This document shows, one piece after another, positions 26,256 to 37,766 of a DNA stretch of 64,000 bases. The stretch is from Adiantum capillus-veneris (taxonomy: Eukaryota > Streptophyta > Polypodiopsida > Polypodiales > Pteridaceae). The position numbers and the translations under genes were made by a program. The first letter of the stretch is position 1, and the number at the start of each line of letters is the position of its first letter. Under the pieces are notes generated by a model that saw only the letters and a program-made list of their open reading frames with translations, made no database searches and had not been told where the DNA came from. The stretch lies in assembly GCA_014529385.2 (NCBI GenBank), contig CM043959.1, forward strand, positions 63,751,753 through 63,815,752. Direction: 5' to 3'.

Positions 26256-26699
26256 AGCACACAACCTCTTGTAGTGGAAGTAGATTGTACTTGTTAAGTA
26301 CCTTGTAGGATTGTAGGATTAGATTAGGATTTTGAGAATGATTGATGGACAAAACAAGTCTTAAGCTCAAAGCTCCAAAACCATTAAAATAAAAGAAAAC
26401 GAGTGTTTGTGGACACTTTCCACAACCCAGTGTAGTAGAACCTAGGAGTAGGGTAAGTAGAATCCGAAGTGAGATCTCAAATCATTGCCCACTCCAAAGG
26501 AATCATCTGTGAGTTGTTTATGTGAAGTTACAGAATTTCAGGTCTACAACTTGAAACAACACCAAAAGACTGTCAACCAATGAATCTGGCTAGAGACTAT
26601 GCTCATAAAGTTGTATGAACTAGTGGGTAAGCTTAAGGATGCATTTGAGATAAATTTTCAAGAGTTTGCAAAAACTCAGATTATTTACTTTTTCTTGAC

Positions 26700-27970
26700 A
26701 TTTTAGGCTAAATTAAGTTTTGACTTGACTCAGAGGCTTAAAATAGATCATAATAAGACTGTCCACTAAAAAAGTTTAAAAAAGTGTTCATTTTGGGCCA
26801 AAAGTAAATAATCGTGATTATTTACTTTTAGCTCAAACCTTACCAGGGTTGATACGAGAGACTCTATGCATGATTACAAAGATCTTTTGTGAAGGCTCAT
26901 AGAGTTTGGGTCACAAAACAGACAAAAAACTTGATAAGAACTGAAATCTATATTGATTGTTGAGAAATTGTGTTTGACTTGATAAATCTTGTTGAAATTT
27001 GGTGAAACTTGACTCAGAAGCTTAAAACATGTCACAAAAATATTGAGTATTGAAAATGTTCATTTTAGGTTAAAAGTAAATAATCATGATTATTTACTTT
27101 TAGCTAAAAAAATAATCAAGGTTGATACTAGAGACTCCATGCATGATTACAAACATCTTTTGTGAAGGCTCGTAGAATTTGGATCACCAAACTGACCAAA
27201 ACCTTGATAAAAAGTAAAATCTGTAGTGATTGTCTAGAAATTGAGTTTGACTTGATAAATCTTGCTCAAATTTAGTGAAACTTGACTCAGAGGCTTAGAT
27301 TGAAGTGTTAAACATCTGTACATGCTCAAATGACCAAAAATATGTAAAAATTTATCAGAAGTAAATAATCGCGATTATTTACTTTTGCCCTATGTCTTAA
27401 CTTTTTTGACCAACTAAGCATACCACCAGTTTTATCATGTTATATTGAGCTCTCATATCAAATTTGGTAAGATTTGGATCTCTTAAGTAAAAATTGTGGC
27501 TAGATTTGTAAAGTCAGTCTGCGGACAGAAAACTATTGATAAATTCAAAAGTAATTACCCAAACTTGGTGAAACTTGGCTAGGGAGCTTAACTTGAGTTT
27601 CTTAAACAATGGGTATCAACATTTTGACAAAAAGTTGCAAAAAACATTTAGTAGTAAATAATCGTGATTATTTACTTCTGCTACAAAATTGGACAATTTT
27701 GCATATTTGAGTATACCCCAAGGTCAAGTATATCAAGTAGACTCCACAAATCAATTTTGGTGAAATATGGATCACAAAATTGAGACTTAAGCTAGATTCT
27801 TGGCATGAGAGTCTACGGACAGTAAACAATCAATAACTTGGACAAATCTTGTTCAAACTCAACCAAACTAGTCAAGAGACCACAACAAGGTGATTATATG
27901 GCAAAACAAGCCTAAAAAGTAAAAAAATAAAGAAAAGTAAATAATCACGGTTATCTACTTTTGAGCCCAG
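26700..27970 (+). repeat. ~285-bp tandem repeats, each with one ~30-bp palindrome
   Basis: The palindromic core AGTAAATAATC-x-x-GATTATTTACT occurs at 26800-26829, 27072-27101, 27359-27384, 27653-27676 and 27933-27962, a spacing of 272-294 bases. The second copy is a perfect 30-bp palindrome; the fifth is most decayed. Between cores, lines such as GAAACTTGACTCAGAGGCTTA repeat. It forms the leader between the PBS-like site and the gag-like ATG at 28462. Confidence 0.85.
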
Positions 27971-28461
27971 AAACAAGATTTTGAACTTTTGAGCTTGTAT
28001 AGTGTTAGAACAACATAATACAAGGCCACTGGTCAAGTTTGGATTCAATCCAATCCAGATTAATACATGATAACTCAGTTTCAGGTTGCAGATTAGTCCT
28101 TTAGCTCCTTGTAAGGATAGAATTTGGCATTCTCATTTGTTGACTCACTTAGCTCAAATTTAAGAACCAGATTGCAGATAAAGAATTGGGAGCTTGATAG
28201 AAGTTGAATTCAAGTCAAGTGGAAAACGGATAACAATCTAATCCGCCGGTTAGGTTATTCGAGGCCTAGATTTTCATCATTTCAAAGGTTGCAACCAATT
28301 TTGAAACTTTCAAGCTAGAGTAAATCAACTCTTGTGAGTCTAAAGAGTAGTCAAATACAAAAGTTCTTTGACAAAAGCAGTCTTATCAAACTCGAGCAGG
28401 AAATTTTTTGCTAATCAATACCAAAATCTGCTAGGGGACAGTTTTTACAGAACCAGTTGAC

Positions 28462-29200
28462 ATGGACTCATCTCAAACTGAGAGTTCAAGTACAACAGAG
28501 AAAGCTAGTAGCAGTGACAACACAGGTACAAGTGCAACAGAGCAGATTTTACAGCTATATGGCTACAATGGAGATAAAGTCTTATATGGAGATTTCGAAG
28601 GCCATAGATACTTAATGAGCAAAAAAAGCAGCACAGGAGCCAAGATCCTATTGATCCGAGTAAAGCCAAAATCAGAGAACTCCCACATGTTCAGAGACTT
28701 CAGTGGAGCTAGGTATTGCAAGCTCGAAGATGAGGTGCAGATAGAAGTTCAAAAAATTAACCCAAGTATTTATCCAAAAATCTACACAAGCCCACAAAAC
28801 ATACAATTGGTGCATATGCAATTAGGGTCATTGTACATGGATTATAGTGGTCAGATCTATAGTCAAGAACCAGAAATGAAAGATCCAATAGATCAACCAA
28901 TAGAAGCAAATCTAATTGGAAAAGCAAGCCAAAGACGATACAAAGGTCAAGATGAAGCAATCTACAACTTGATGCTCAGTGTTTTACAAGAAAATGCCAA
29001 CAACTTGGCAATCATAGAAACAGAAGCTCCTCAATAAGAGTTTGACATTGGACAAAGCCAAATGAAATATTACTAGCCATGGCATATTTCTGAGACTTTG
29101 GACGAAAAGGTGGATATTTTTCTGAAGATTGTCCAAGAAATCCCGAAAACAAGGACACATCAATTGCCAAGCAAGATGAAGAGAAAATTGGAAATGCAAA
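28462..29200 (+). pseudogene. Gag-like ORF of the nested LTR element, with decayed zinc knuckle
   Basis: ATG at 28462 opens a 191-codon frame with a Ser/Thr-rich N-terminus. It holds spaced repeats of the form Y-x-D-(Y/F)-x-G-x2-Y (LYGDFEGHRY, FRDFSGARY, LYMDYSGQIY), and later RRYKGQDEAIY. After its stop at 29035-29037 the same strand continues with FGRKGGYFSEDCPRNP near 29097-29145. This reads as a retroviral-type zinc knuckle whose first cysteines are lost. That, and the position after a PBS and leader, is the reason to call it gag-like. I recognise no capsid domain. The motif repeats continue beyond 29200 in other frames. Confidence 0.5.
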
Positions 29201-29234
29201 TCTCAATGTAAGTGCATTTAACTCGTAACTTTTA

Positions 29235-30440
29235 ATGCAATCGGATGATTTTGCATTACCATTAGAAGCACCAGTAAAAACACTGCAAGTTCAGAATCAC
29301 CATAGAGATGGGCAGACACTTGAAAAACTGAAAATTGAGTCTTTGAACAACAAATTCCTGCATGAATTTGGTCAAGATGTCTATGTATCACCGAAGGTTG
29401 AAAAGATTGTTAAGTTTGCAAATGATTCTGCATCCAGTGCCACAAGTGTGCAATCATTCATGAGTCTATGGGACACATCAAACAGAATGATGTTAGCATT
29501 ATATGGTACCCATAATTCATATGCACACTATGTAGACCAAAAAGAGAAATTGTACAAAAAGGATCAACCAATGTTTAAACGGCCCACATACCAGCTCATA
29601 GAAGTGCGTTCAGTGATAGATCAGAAAGGATGGTTCATTTCAGAGGAAAGAATCTATTATAGCCCATCCTCTCTAGAGTTGAAGGATATTACTTGAGTGA
29701 ACCTAGAAATCTATTCAGAGCCAAATTCTCCTCCATCAGAAATCAAGCTTTGATGTTGTAACCCAACGAGCATATACTTTGATCAAAACAGTCGTAGATA
29801 TAGATGAGAGTCTAGCATCTATGATTCCTTGGGTAGTGAAACCACAAAAGCTCATATCATAGGAGACCCATGGGATAGACAATATCAGGGCAAAGATAAT
29901 GCTATCTACAGCTTAGCTTGGGGAATAATTTGTCATGTTTCAAGGAGATACATAGCAAACTATGCAGAAAGTTTCGAGATGCAAAACATCAAGAGTGCTA
30001 CCCAAAGTGTACCTTCACAGTCCCAAAAGGTGAGACTAAATCATAGCCAAACAATTTTGAGCTATTACAATAAAGCAGGCTACAGTGATCACCCTAGGAA
30101 GGGGGGAGTTGTAGATCCATCAATCTCCGCTTATGTACTAGGACATGCTACACCAATTAGAAGCCCTAGAGCCTTTAACCAGCAGACCCCTTCAAGACAA
30201 AAACCATTGAAAGATCATATGGTTGTTGGAAGTTTCCAATTGACCTAAATTCCATTAGCGTCTACAAACAAATGCTTATATGAAGATTATCAGGGACAAA
30301 AGTTTCAGTTGATCTCCACAAGTCAGAGTCAAAAGTAGTGTTCAAACAGTTATATGTAACAAAGCTCACATATGCATATCAAGATGCACATGGTAACGAA
30401 TATCAGCAAGATCATGACCTTGTACAAACCCCTACGGATG
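29235..30440 (+). pseudogene. Further degenerate gag-like coding sequence
   Basis: Open pieces at 29235-29696 and 29829-30248 and frame-shifted pieces to ~30430 contain more of the same motif: YFDQNSRRY near 29780, RQYQGKDNAIY near 29880, LYEDYQGQKF near 30275 and YAYQDAHGNEY near 30375. Frames change several times. No other domain is seen. Confidence 0.4.
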
Positions 30441-31017
30441 CCCGAATGAAGTCAAAGACTATCTGAAGATGATGCAAAGCCTCAAGTTGCCAGAACAGGT
30501 GACAAAAAATTCAAAGTCAATGGGAGCTAAAATCTAGAAATCTACACAAAGGTCACCACTAAAATCTCCTCTAAAGAGACAAATTATGCCAGAAAGTACA
30601 ATGGATCTATTAAGATCAAAGGTTACTCAGATGCAGGTAGATAATTCTCATCAATTGCAAAAAAGTGCAATATCACAATCATACGATTCGACATCAACAA
30701 AAGCAAGTGGTGAAAGCAAAGAAAATGTAGATAAAGCTCAACGAAAGGACACTGCCACAACAAAAGCAGTCAATACAGAAAGAAATCCTGAGATAATCAA
30801 GTGCAATATTGTTGGTGAAAATGAAAAAAAGCTATCAAGAGAAGTAAAGCTCAACGAAAGGACACTGAAGAAATCCTGAGATAATCAAGTGCAATATTGT
30901 TGGTGAAAAGGAACAAAATCTATCAAGAGAAGTAAAGCTAGATTTTTAGCTAGACAAGAACCTCATGTCTTTTCGTACTTGGAAAAAATGTGGTCAACAA
31001 CAACTAGAAGATGGTCC

Positions 31018-31230
31018 TGAATTTGTGAGCATATCAGGAGACAAACGAGAAGAATGTTAGGGAATTATCTCCACCACCATTGAAGTAGGTTCACAGATCA
31101 TCACGGCTCAATTCCATGTGATCACAACAAAGGATATGCCAGACAACGTCATAATGGGAATACCAATGGTCCAAAAGGTCCTAGAGATACAGAGCTCAAT
31201 GAAGATGCACTTCTCACAAAAAACAAACAA
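31018..31230 (+). pseudogene. Retroviral-type aspartic protease tail, decayed (first)
   Basis: The frame reads SQIITAQFHVITTKDMPDNV then IMGIPMVQKV. The V-I-x-G-x-P block is where gypsy proteases have ILGxP(W/F)L. The catalytic DTG/DSG is not recognisable; a stop interrupts just upstream. Confidence 0.4.
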
Positions 31231-33261
31231 TGAAGACCAATATTGGTCACCCGCCACAGCACAAGGTCCTCAAGCACATTTAAAATGGTGACTATTATCA
31301 AAGCAGATCTTATTGAAGATGATTCATCTCCATCAATCGGAACTTTAGAAGAGCTTAAAGCAAGTCAGACAATAGCAAGTACAGATCAAACAGAAAAAAA
31401 ATCAACCATGGAAGCTATTGAGGAAAGAATGCCACCAAAGCCAGAAGTTAATAAGAATGAGGTTGCAAAAAATCAGCAATAAGAAGTCCAAAGATCAATC
31501 AAACATTGCCAGCTGAATCGGCTAATGTAAGTCAGATTAGAAAACAAAGTCTCAAGCCACTCTCCATAGAGACACAATTAGATCAAGATGAGATCAAAGC
31601 AAAAGATGGACAGAGATCTTCAATAGAACAAACAACAAGGATAGCTATAGTTCTCAGCAGTACAAAAAGAGCAAGTATCATGCAATGCTCTACAAGATAA
31701 AGAAGCAAATTGTAATATGGTTGCACACAACATTTAGTGCATTCTAGAGATTACTCCGTGCAAACGTGATAGCAAAACAATGCTAGGTTTGCATACATGT
31801 CAAAAAGAAATGGTTGCTATCCTTAGCATCCAAAAGGATGAATAGAAGGTAAAATTTCAGGTGAATCCTTCAAAGGAAGTGCTTGCAGATGTCATCATTG
31901 GACATCAGTTGTTAGACCAACACAAGGCCTACAACGAAGATAAAATGTATTACTCTCTTTTCCAAGAGGTAGCAAGCAGTAGTTATAGGTACCATCAATG
32001 CTAGATTCAGAGTTGCAGAAGTCACAAGAATCAAAGACAAATCTTGCAGACAAAGGTAAAGCTAAAGTGGACCCTCCATCGATTAGATAAAAAAGGTGTG
32101 ATAGCGTATGCCTCTATATCAAAGAACCCTCATGGATCAGCTTCTTCAAGCAAGTCAGGCTTTCAAAACTTTAAGTCAATTGCTGACCCAACTAAAACCA
32201 CAAAGGAGACACCCAGAAAAGCAAAGATATTTTAACCAAAGTACTCAAGAAAGCAAAGCAAAGTCAATGATCCGATTTGGATTAAAGACAAGAAATCAAC
32301 ATAGAAGGATAAACACATGGGATGGATAGCATCACAATGGAGCTTAAAGGAACAGAAGTACTATAGAGGTAACATACAAATATGGGTGCCAAAAAGGCAG
32401 GTTAGAGCAATGAAGTAATGTCAAGTCCCTCCCAAGAAAGAAGGCCCACAAGGTATCAACATTGACAATATTCTAGGATACGAGTGAAGCAAGTATACAA
32501 CAGAACAACGATGAAAGATGCTAAAATCTACCACAACTCTCAAGAGGATACAAAACAAAGATGGATCTCAAAGAATCTTCCTCTTGGACAAGGATTCTAC
32601 AAAGAATATACAAAGATTTGACTACCATTCAACCACAAGCCAACTGCAGCTACACCAGGCCTGCATGAAGATCTTAGGAGCTCAACAAGACCTAGAGCTC
32701 AACAAAGTCAACAAAGGAGATATAGAGGTCATCAAGAGATTTGGATTCCTAAGTCTTCTAATGCTCCTAATCAAAATCCAAATATCAACAGTCAACAGAG
32801 GTCTATAACAACATCAAAGACTCCTATCAACAAGCCTAATTGGACAATCAAAAAGATAATGGATTTCTCACAGTCAAAGAAGGACAAGCCAACGAACGCG
32901 AATGCAAATTCAAAGATGATGAAACAGGTATGAAAAAAGAAGCCTTCAATGCCAACTTGGTCCCTCACTAATAATATTTTTGAGGATTTCAAGCTTACTT
33001 TTACCTGAAGAAATGTTTGTAGTAAGCACAAGAATGTGAAAAGTCAAGTCGTCAAGGTGCCAAAAATGCTCTTTGGTATAGTCAGAGTTGGGTTGTTGAG
33101 CCATAAAATGAGCAAAGCATTAGTCCCAAAGCTTCATGTCATATTAAACTCTATGCTAAGAGTCATAGTTATTAAGCTTACGTTCAAGCTGGAAGTGTTG
33201 ACAATATCTAAGTCATGTCGCTCATGCTGGATGAGCATAAGAGTCGAAGTCTATGAACTTA
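31231..33261 (+). other. Degenerate coding-like sequence; second protease-like tail near 31860-31950
   Basis: Lys/Gln/Ser-rich fragments on the plus strand with frequent stops. VNPSKEVLADVIIGHQLLDQ at ~31860 resembles the protease tail at 31130 and may be a duplicate. Despite ~2 kb of sequence I see no RT YxDD, RNase H or integrase block. Confidence 0.35.
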
Positions 33262-33273
33262 CAATTGGGGGAG
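33262..33273 (+). other. Polypurine tract
   Basis: CAATTGGGGGAG, followed immediately by TGTCGTAGAG, the expected junction between internal region and 3' LTR. Confidence 0.6.
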
Positions 33274-34436
33274 TGTCGTAGAGTCCAACACTCATGCACA
33301 GTGCACAGTAAGATGAGAGCACTTATCTTCATCAATAAAAACCATTCTTAAAGGGGTGCCAGCTTGCAAGGCCATGTCATATGATTTTATAGCTACACCA
33401 TCTTTTTGAATTACCCCTCAAAATATTTCTTGCACAACATATTTTTTCCCATGCATTTCATTGTATGCATAAATAGGATGTCCCACCATTGGACATATGC
33501 ATTAGACACTCTTTTTGCTACCACCCATGCACCTTGAGTGGACATAAACAGGCAAACCAATGTTACATCATGCTACCCTCTCATAGTTTCTACCTTTTTA
33601 ATTCCATATCTATCAGAAAATAATCCCTTGAGCAGTTTATTAATATTTTCCATGCAAGTAGGTACTCCAATAATGCGCTTATCCCAAAGGACCTTTTTTC
33701 CCACTGGGTTTTTTCCCTTTGGTCATCCAGGTATTAGACCCTAATTTAGATCCTCATAATTTTACTTCTCTTGTACATACTTTTCATAAATAAATAGTAG
33801 CCTCATCATTATGCTATTACAACGGACAAATGCAACATCATCTCTCACATCTGACATATTTGAACCAATAAAGATGCTGCAACAAATTAAACCTCATCAA
33901 CAAGTTCGATGACAAATGAAGACGACCAACCCATCAACAACAAATCAAAACGCCTATCCTCGGACACTGTTGAAAACTGTTTATGAATGCACATCAAAGA
34001 CGAATATGAAGAAGCAGTGAAGATTGGATTTACACACTTTTCACATTTTTCTAAAATGGCCATGTATTGTAATTTCCTGATTTATTTAGCCATTGTGAAA
34101 ATTGTAACATGTTACGGGCTCAATAAGAGGTCCAAGATGTAAAGCATAGGTCACTTAGTGTAAGCGGGTTGCAGATACAATAATTGTGGAGCCTCAAAGA
34201 TCTTGGGCACCGGACATTACACATTTTAGACCTTGGCTAAGGTATAAAAATCCAGCTTTGTAAAGTTTATTATTAAGTTTTGGATAATAGAAACACAGCG
34301 TGAGCTAACACCACTCACTTCTATCCTTCGCGCACTTCCTACTCCCTTCCATGTTGTCACATTGCAGCACCGTCTATTGCGTTGCAACCGCAGGTAAGAG
34401 CTCTACGCATTGACATAAGTATTTTATGGTAATCCG
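33274..34436 (+). repeat. Putative LTR, flanked by polypurine tract and by a PBS-like site
   Basis: It starts TGTCGTAG after the polypurine tract. It contains a TATA-like GGTATAAAAATCC near 34230. TTTTGGCGTCGCTGACC follows at ~34438, as after a 5' LTR. The right end is uncertain because no CA directly precedes that site; CTCTACGCA at ~34410 is an alternative end. No second copy is found in the window. Confidence 0.45.
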
Positions 34437-34499
34437 TAGCTTTTGGCGTCGCTGACCCACAACCTAATATCATCATAAGTAGGAATTAAGCTTCAAAAT

Positions 34500-34666
34500 C
34501 ATAAAATAAATATAGGTGAGGTATTGAGGCATCATTGCCAAGCATTTAAATGCACTCTGGGTCGAAAAAAACTAGGTAAAAAACTCATTGCTGTTAATAA
34601 TTAGAATTTTTGCACTTGACCTAAAGTGAGGTTTGAGACCATAAGCATGTGTGATTAGGTCTTGAC
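34500..34666 (+). repeat. ~170-bp direct repeat, copy 2
   Basis: Counterpart of 17645-17812; see that entry. Confidence 0.7.
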
Positions 34667-36089
34667 AAAAATGAAGAGTAGTTCATATACACAATTTTTA
34701 TTAGTGTTTCATAACAAGGAATGTTAAGATGTATATAAAGACAGACAATGGCACTGCTACAAATCTCTACATGCAAGATGGAAACAAAAACCAGCATGGT
34801 GAATGAGCAAAGATACGAGAACATTGAAAATAGGAATGAATCTTATTGTTCTTACCAACATATATGCTAAAGAAGCCTAATAATCTTACCCAACGATGTT
34901 CCTATACCAAACCTCCAAAATGACATGGATGAATGAGGGGAGATCATTTCAGATCTAGATGAGGAACAAGGACTGAGTAAGGTGTGGATGAAGATACTCA
35001 AGAAGCAGCTACTGCTTCAAATATATACCTTCATGTAGAGGTTTGAAGGTGAGGCTCAGTGATTAATCTCACCTTCACCCCTAGATGAGGGAGAAGGACC
35101 AAAGAAGGTGATGATAAAGATGCTCTAAAAGCAGTCGTGTTGCAGATCTGTAGCTTTCCATAGAGGTGTGAAGGTGAGACTGAGTGATCAATGGAGAAGG
35201 GAGGTGTTCATAAAGATACCTTAGAAGTATCCAATGTTGTAGATATACAGCTTTCTTAGATTTACAGGCTTTTGTAGAGGTGTGAAGGTAAGGATGAGTG
35301 ATCAATGGAGAAGGGATCGAGGTTTCAAACCTCTGTTACAAGAGGTATTTTGACAAAAAAGTGGGCTTGCAGAAGGAGATGTAGGCTCATAGCTAAAGGG
35401 GAGAGAGAGTAGATGTAGCAGCCTTAGAGAGAGTAAAGAGGAGAGAGAGAATGTCAGCACATTTTTTGAAAGACCCCTTTTTAGGGAGCGAGGGGGGACT
35501 TAATAGCCTCTAGAGAGAGAAAGAGTGGGTTTTTACCCCAGCTTTATGAAAAAAAGTTCAAATTTTCTTAGTTTATCATTTTATTAATAAAGAAAAGACA
35601 CCTCCACTTCTAGGCCTATAAGTTTGACCACTCAGTTTTAGAGCTTCCCACACCCACCATTTCAGTCCACATGGCAGTCCCCCATCTGATCATTCCTTAA
35701 TCTCATTTTTAGTCCCATGGAAATTAAAGAGGCCCTTCTATACCCCATTCCCTTCCTAATGAAGAGCCTTGGCATATCCTTTGCACATGGTTAATCAAGA
35801 AAAAATACATGAGAGGGGGGATCTGACTCGCCTTCTTCAGCTTTAGCTTTCATATTTTACTACAATGTATTTGCCCCACGAGCACGTTTCTAGAACAACA
35901 TTTGAGTCCAAGGCCTCATCCTTACCTTGAATTGAAGTAGTAACGCATTCGTGGATTGCCAAATAGTCCTTAAAACCATGGCTCTTACAATGTAGATGTC
36001 AGTCATAAGACCCAATTAATCATCAATGGACCTAGAGCCCATAGCAAGGTCACACTTAAAGAAGGGGATTCCCATATGTGCATCCTCTT
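34667..36089. other. No gene seen; includes ~120-bp tandem repeats at 34957-35330
   Basis: Three degenerate units share AGATGAGG-AAGGAC, AGATAC/TGCTC-AAGAAGCA, GTAGAGGT(T/G)TGAAGGTGAG and AGTGATCAATGGAGAAGGGA. A block at 35760-35820 is related to 10905-10975. No coding sequence recognised. Confidence 0.5.
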
Positions 36090-36498
36090 GCAGATCGTGC
36101 CCGTGAAGTCTCTCATTTTTAGACATCCCCAATCCTCCATCCACTTCGCATCCAATGAGGGATAGTTCTTGAATTTAACCATGAACCGCATTATCACTTT
36201 ACCTTTTATCTTTCTATCTTTATGTGCTAGTGTCTGTTATGGAATGAGTATCTCCTTGCTTTCCTCCACTTTGAGTTGCTCATCTAGCTCCCCATCATCG
36301 GGCACATCACCTTTAAAAGGCTTCAAGAGACTCACACAAACAGCATTGTGAATCCTCCAAGTATCGCGCAGCTTCAGTCTAAAGGAGACGTCATGTATCT
36401 TTTCTTTTATCTGGAAAGGTCCATATTATCTCATGCTAGGCTTTGGGAAAAGCCGCTCCTTTCCCTTTTTCTTTCTCAGGCGTGCCTTCTCAAAACAT
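36090..36498 (-). pseudogene. Gypsy integrase C-terminus and chromodomain-like end (downstream half of a split gene)
   Basis: Minus strand reads FEKARLRKKKGKERLFPKPS, YGPFQIKEKIHDVSFRLKL, WRIHNAVCVSLLKPF, then a chromodomain-like VMRFMVKFKNYPSLDAKWM. These are the usual blocks at the end of a gypsy pol. Two stops are present. The preceding part of the same integrase lies at 41119-41505, and the sequence DWVLLR there joins smoothly to FEKARL here. Everything between (36499-41118) is an insertion. Confidence 0.75.
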
Positions 36499-36659
36499 TG
36501 TGAGCGGGATGGAAACACACACAATGCCTCCATAATCACCCCCCCCCCCCCCCACACACACACACAATGAGGCACCACTCGGCTTACAGAGTCCACCTAG
36601 CCAAGGCAAGGAACACACTGATGGAGTGAGAGGAGAGAGACTATCCATTTGCCCACTCA

Positions 36660-36706
<47 letters not shown>

Positions 36707-37041
36707 AATCAGCTCAAAGGAGGAAGATTTTTTATGCTTAGATACAATTGAGCTTGGGCCGACATCAATGGGGCAAATAGCTCACACCATATGAATAGAA
36801 TATGCAAGATACAATCACAAATTTGAGTTGAGGCTTCACTCACATGAGAAGATTACACAGACAAAATAGTAGAAAAAAATTGAGGAATTTGGCAAAATGG
36901 ATAGCCTCATTGCGTCCAAAACGGCCAAAGATCCTAGTCTACAATATCAAAGTGCTCAAATCCGAGCTTGAATGAGCAGTTTATGGCCAAAACAGGCTCC
37001 AAAAACAACAAAAATTGAGTTGCGGTTGTTCCTCCTCTTCT
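36499..37041 (-). repeat. LTR copy A (3' ~543 bp only)
   Basis: Closely related to the matching parts of LTRs at 38750-39883 and 39989-41118. It ends GCTCACA on the minus strand like them. Its upstream half is missing and it is fused at 37041/37042 directly to gag codons. It contains (CA)n tracts at 36552-36566 and 36663-36704 and a C run. Confidence 0.85.
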
Positions 37042-37766
37042 TTCCACTTGAGATTCTTCATTAAATCTACCACTTGCCTCATGTCTTTCCTTAGCCCATT
37101 ATCTTGCACTACTATAGTGACCACTGCTGGCATAACCTGAGGAGTAACAAAAACCACTGGTTCATGATGAACCCTTGGCATGCGACCTTGCAAAGAATCC
37201 ATAGGCTGAAACTCAGACCTCCTGGGCAAAGACTCTACTTGTAGCTGACTCATTCTTCTCAACTTCCACTCTTTATTCCTCGCTACCTCTAGTGCATCTT
37301 CATATGTCCGAGGCTTATTTAGCTCCACTCTCCAACGTATATTCTCCCAAAGACCAGCCAAGAACCTGTCCTTCTTCATCATGTCAGATGGGGGTACGTG
37401 TGGTGCCAAGGCCTTGCATATCCTCTCCCATGACATTGAAAACTTACATATGTACACATCTACTGGCTCACCAAACCCTATACTTCTTGCATACTTTTTT
37501 AGGATCTTCTATTTTCACAAAATCCACTTCCAATCCATGGCGTAGATTGTCTTAACATAATTTCAGAGGTAGATCAACCGCACACAACTCCTCTTTAGAT
37601 GCTTTGGACCAAACTTGTGCATCACTCTTCAAACAAATCTGGAAAGACGTAACATGTGCGCCAGATCATGAATTTGATTGCTAATGCAGGCAACCTCCAT
37701 CTTTTCCAAAAATTCTTCCACATCTTCATCACTTCTTCCATGAAATTCCGGATAAGAGAAATCCAT
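37042..37766 (-). pseudogene. Gypsy gag, decayed
   Basis: ATG at 37766 begins MDFSYPEFHGRSDEDVEEFL, a start typical of gypsy gag. Later blocks (MKKDRFLAGLWENIRWRVEL, YEDALEVARNKEWKL) are capsid-type; several frame changes and stops intervene. The coding sequence runs straight into LTR copy A with no protease, RT or integrase, so the internal region is deleted after gag. Confidence 0.75.

Larger units (their letters stand above)
18208..26276 (+). mobile_element. Complete CACTA (En/Spm) transposon, 8,069 bp, with 3-bp target duplication
   Basis: The left end is CACTACAAGAGG at 18208 and the right end is CCTCTTGTAGTG ending at 26276, a perfect 12-bp terminal inverted repeat. GAA flanks both sides (18205-18207 and 26277-26279), the 3-bp duplication expected for CACTA insertion. 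Both subterminal zones are packed with AGCGACG-type motifs in both orientations. Inside are a TNPD-like transposase gene (20354-24083, broken), a second plant-transposase gene (24356-25696) and a captured host gene fragment (19278-19640). It is structurally complete, but this copy's TNPD carries a stop, so its own mobility would need help from another copy. Confidence 0.93.
18046..33273 (+). mobile_element. Internal region of an old LTR element without RT, interrupted by a CACTA transposon
   Basis: A PBS-like site (TGGCGCCGCTGTCGGGGA at 18048-18065) begins the region and a polypurine tract (CAATTGGGGGAG, 33262-33273) directly before TG ends it. Between them, once the CACTA element at 18208-26276 is set aside, lie a repeat-rich leader (26277-28461), a gag-like ORF with a decayed zinc knuckle and two protease-like tails. 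I find no RT, RNase H or integrase motif. This fits a non-autonomous gag-only (TR-GAG-like) element. The joining of both ends into one element is inference, since paired LTRs were not matched. Confidence 0.5.

Noticed and set aside
26800-27962. CRISPR-like spacing of short palindromic repeats
   Set aside because: The spacers are themselves repeated and ~250 bases long, there are no cas genes and the context is a plant retroelement.
33680-33725. TTTTTCCCACTGGGTTTTTTCC as a copia-type LTR signal
   Set aside because: Similar phrases occur in some plant LTRs, but no copia coding sequence or second LTR is present.
17645-34666. The 170-bp direct repeats as the paired LTRs of one element
   Set aside because: One copy is upstream of a PBS-like site and the other lies ~60 bases downstream of another; homology is too short and does not reach TG/CA ends.
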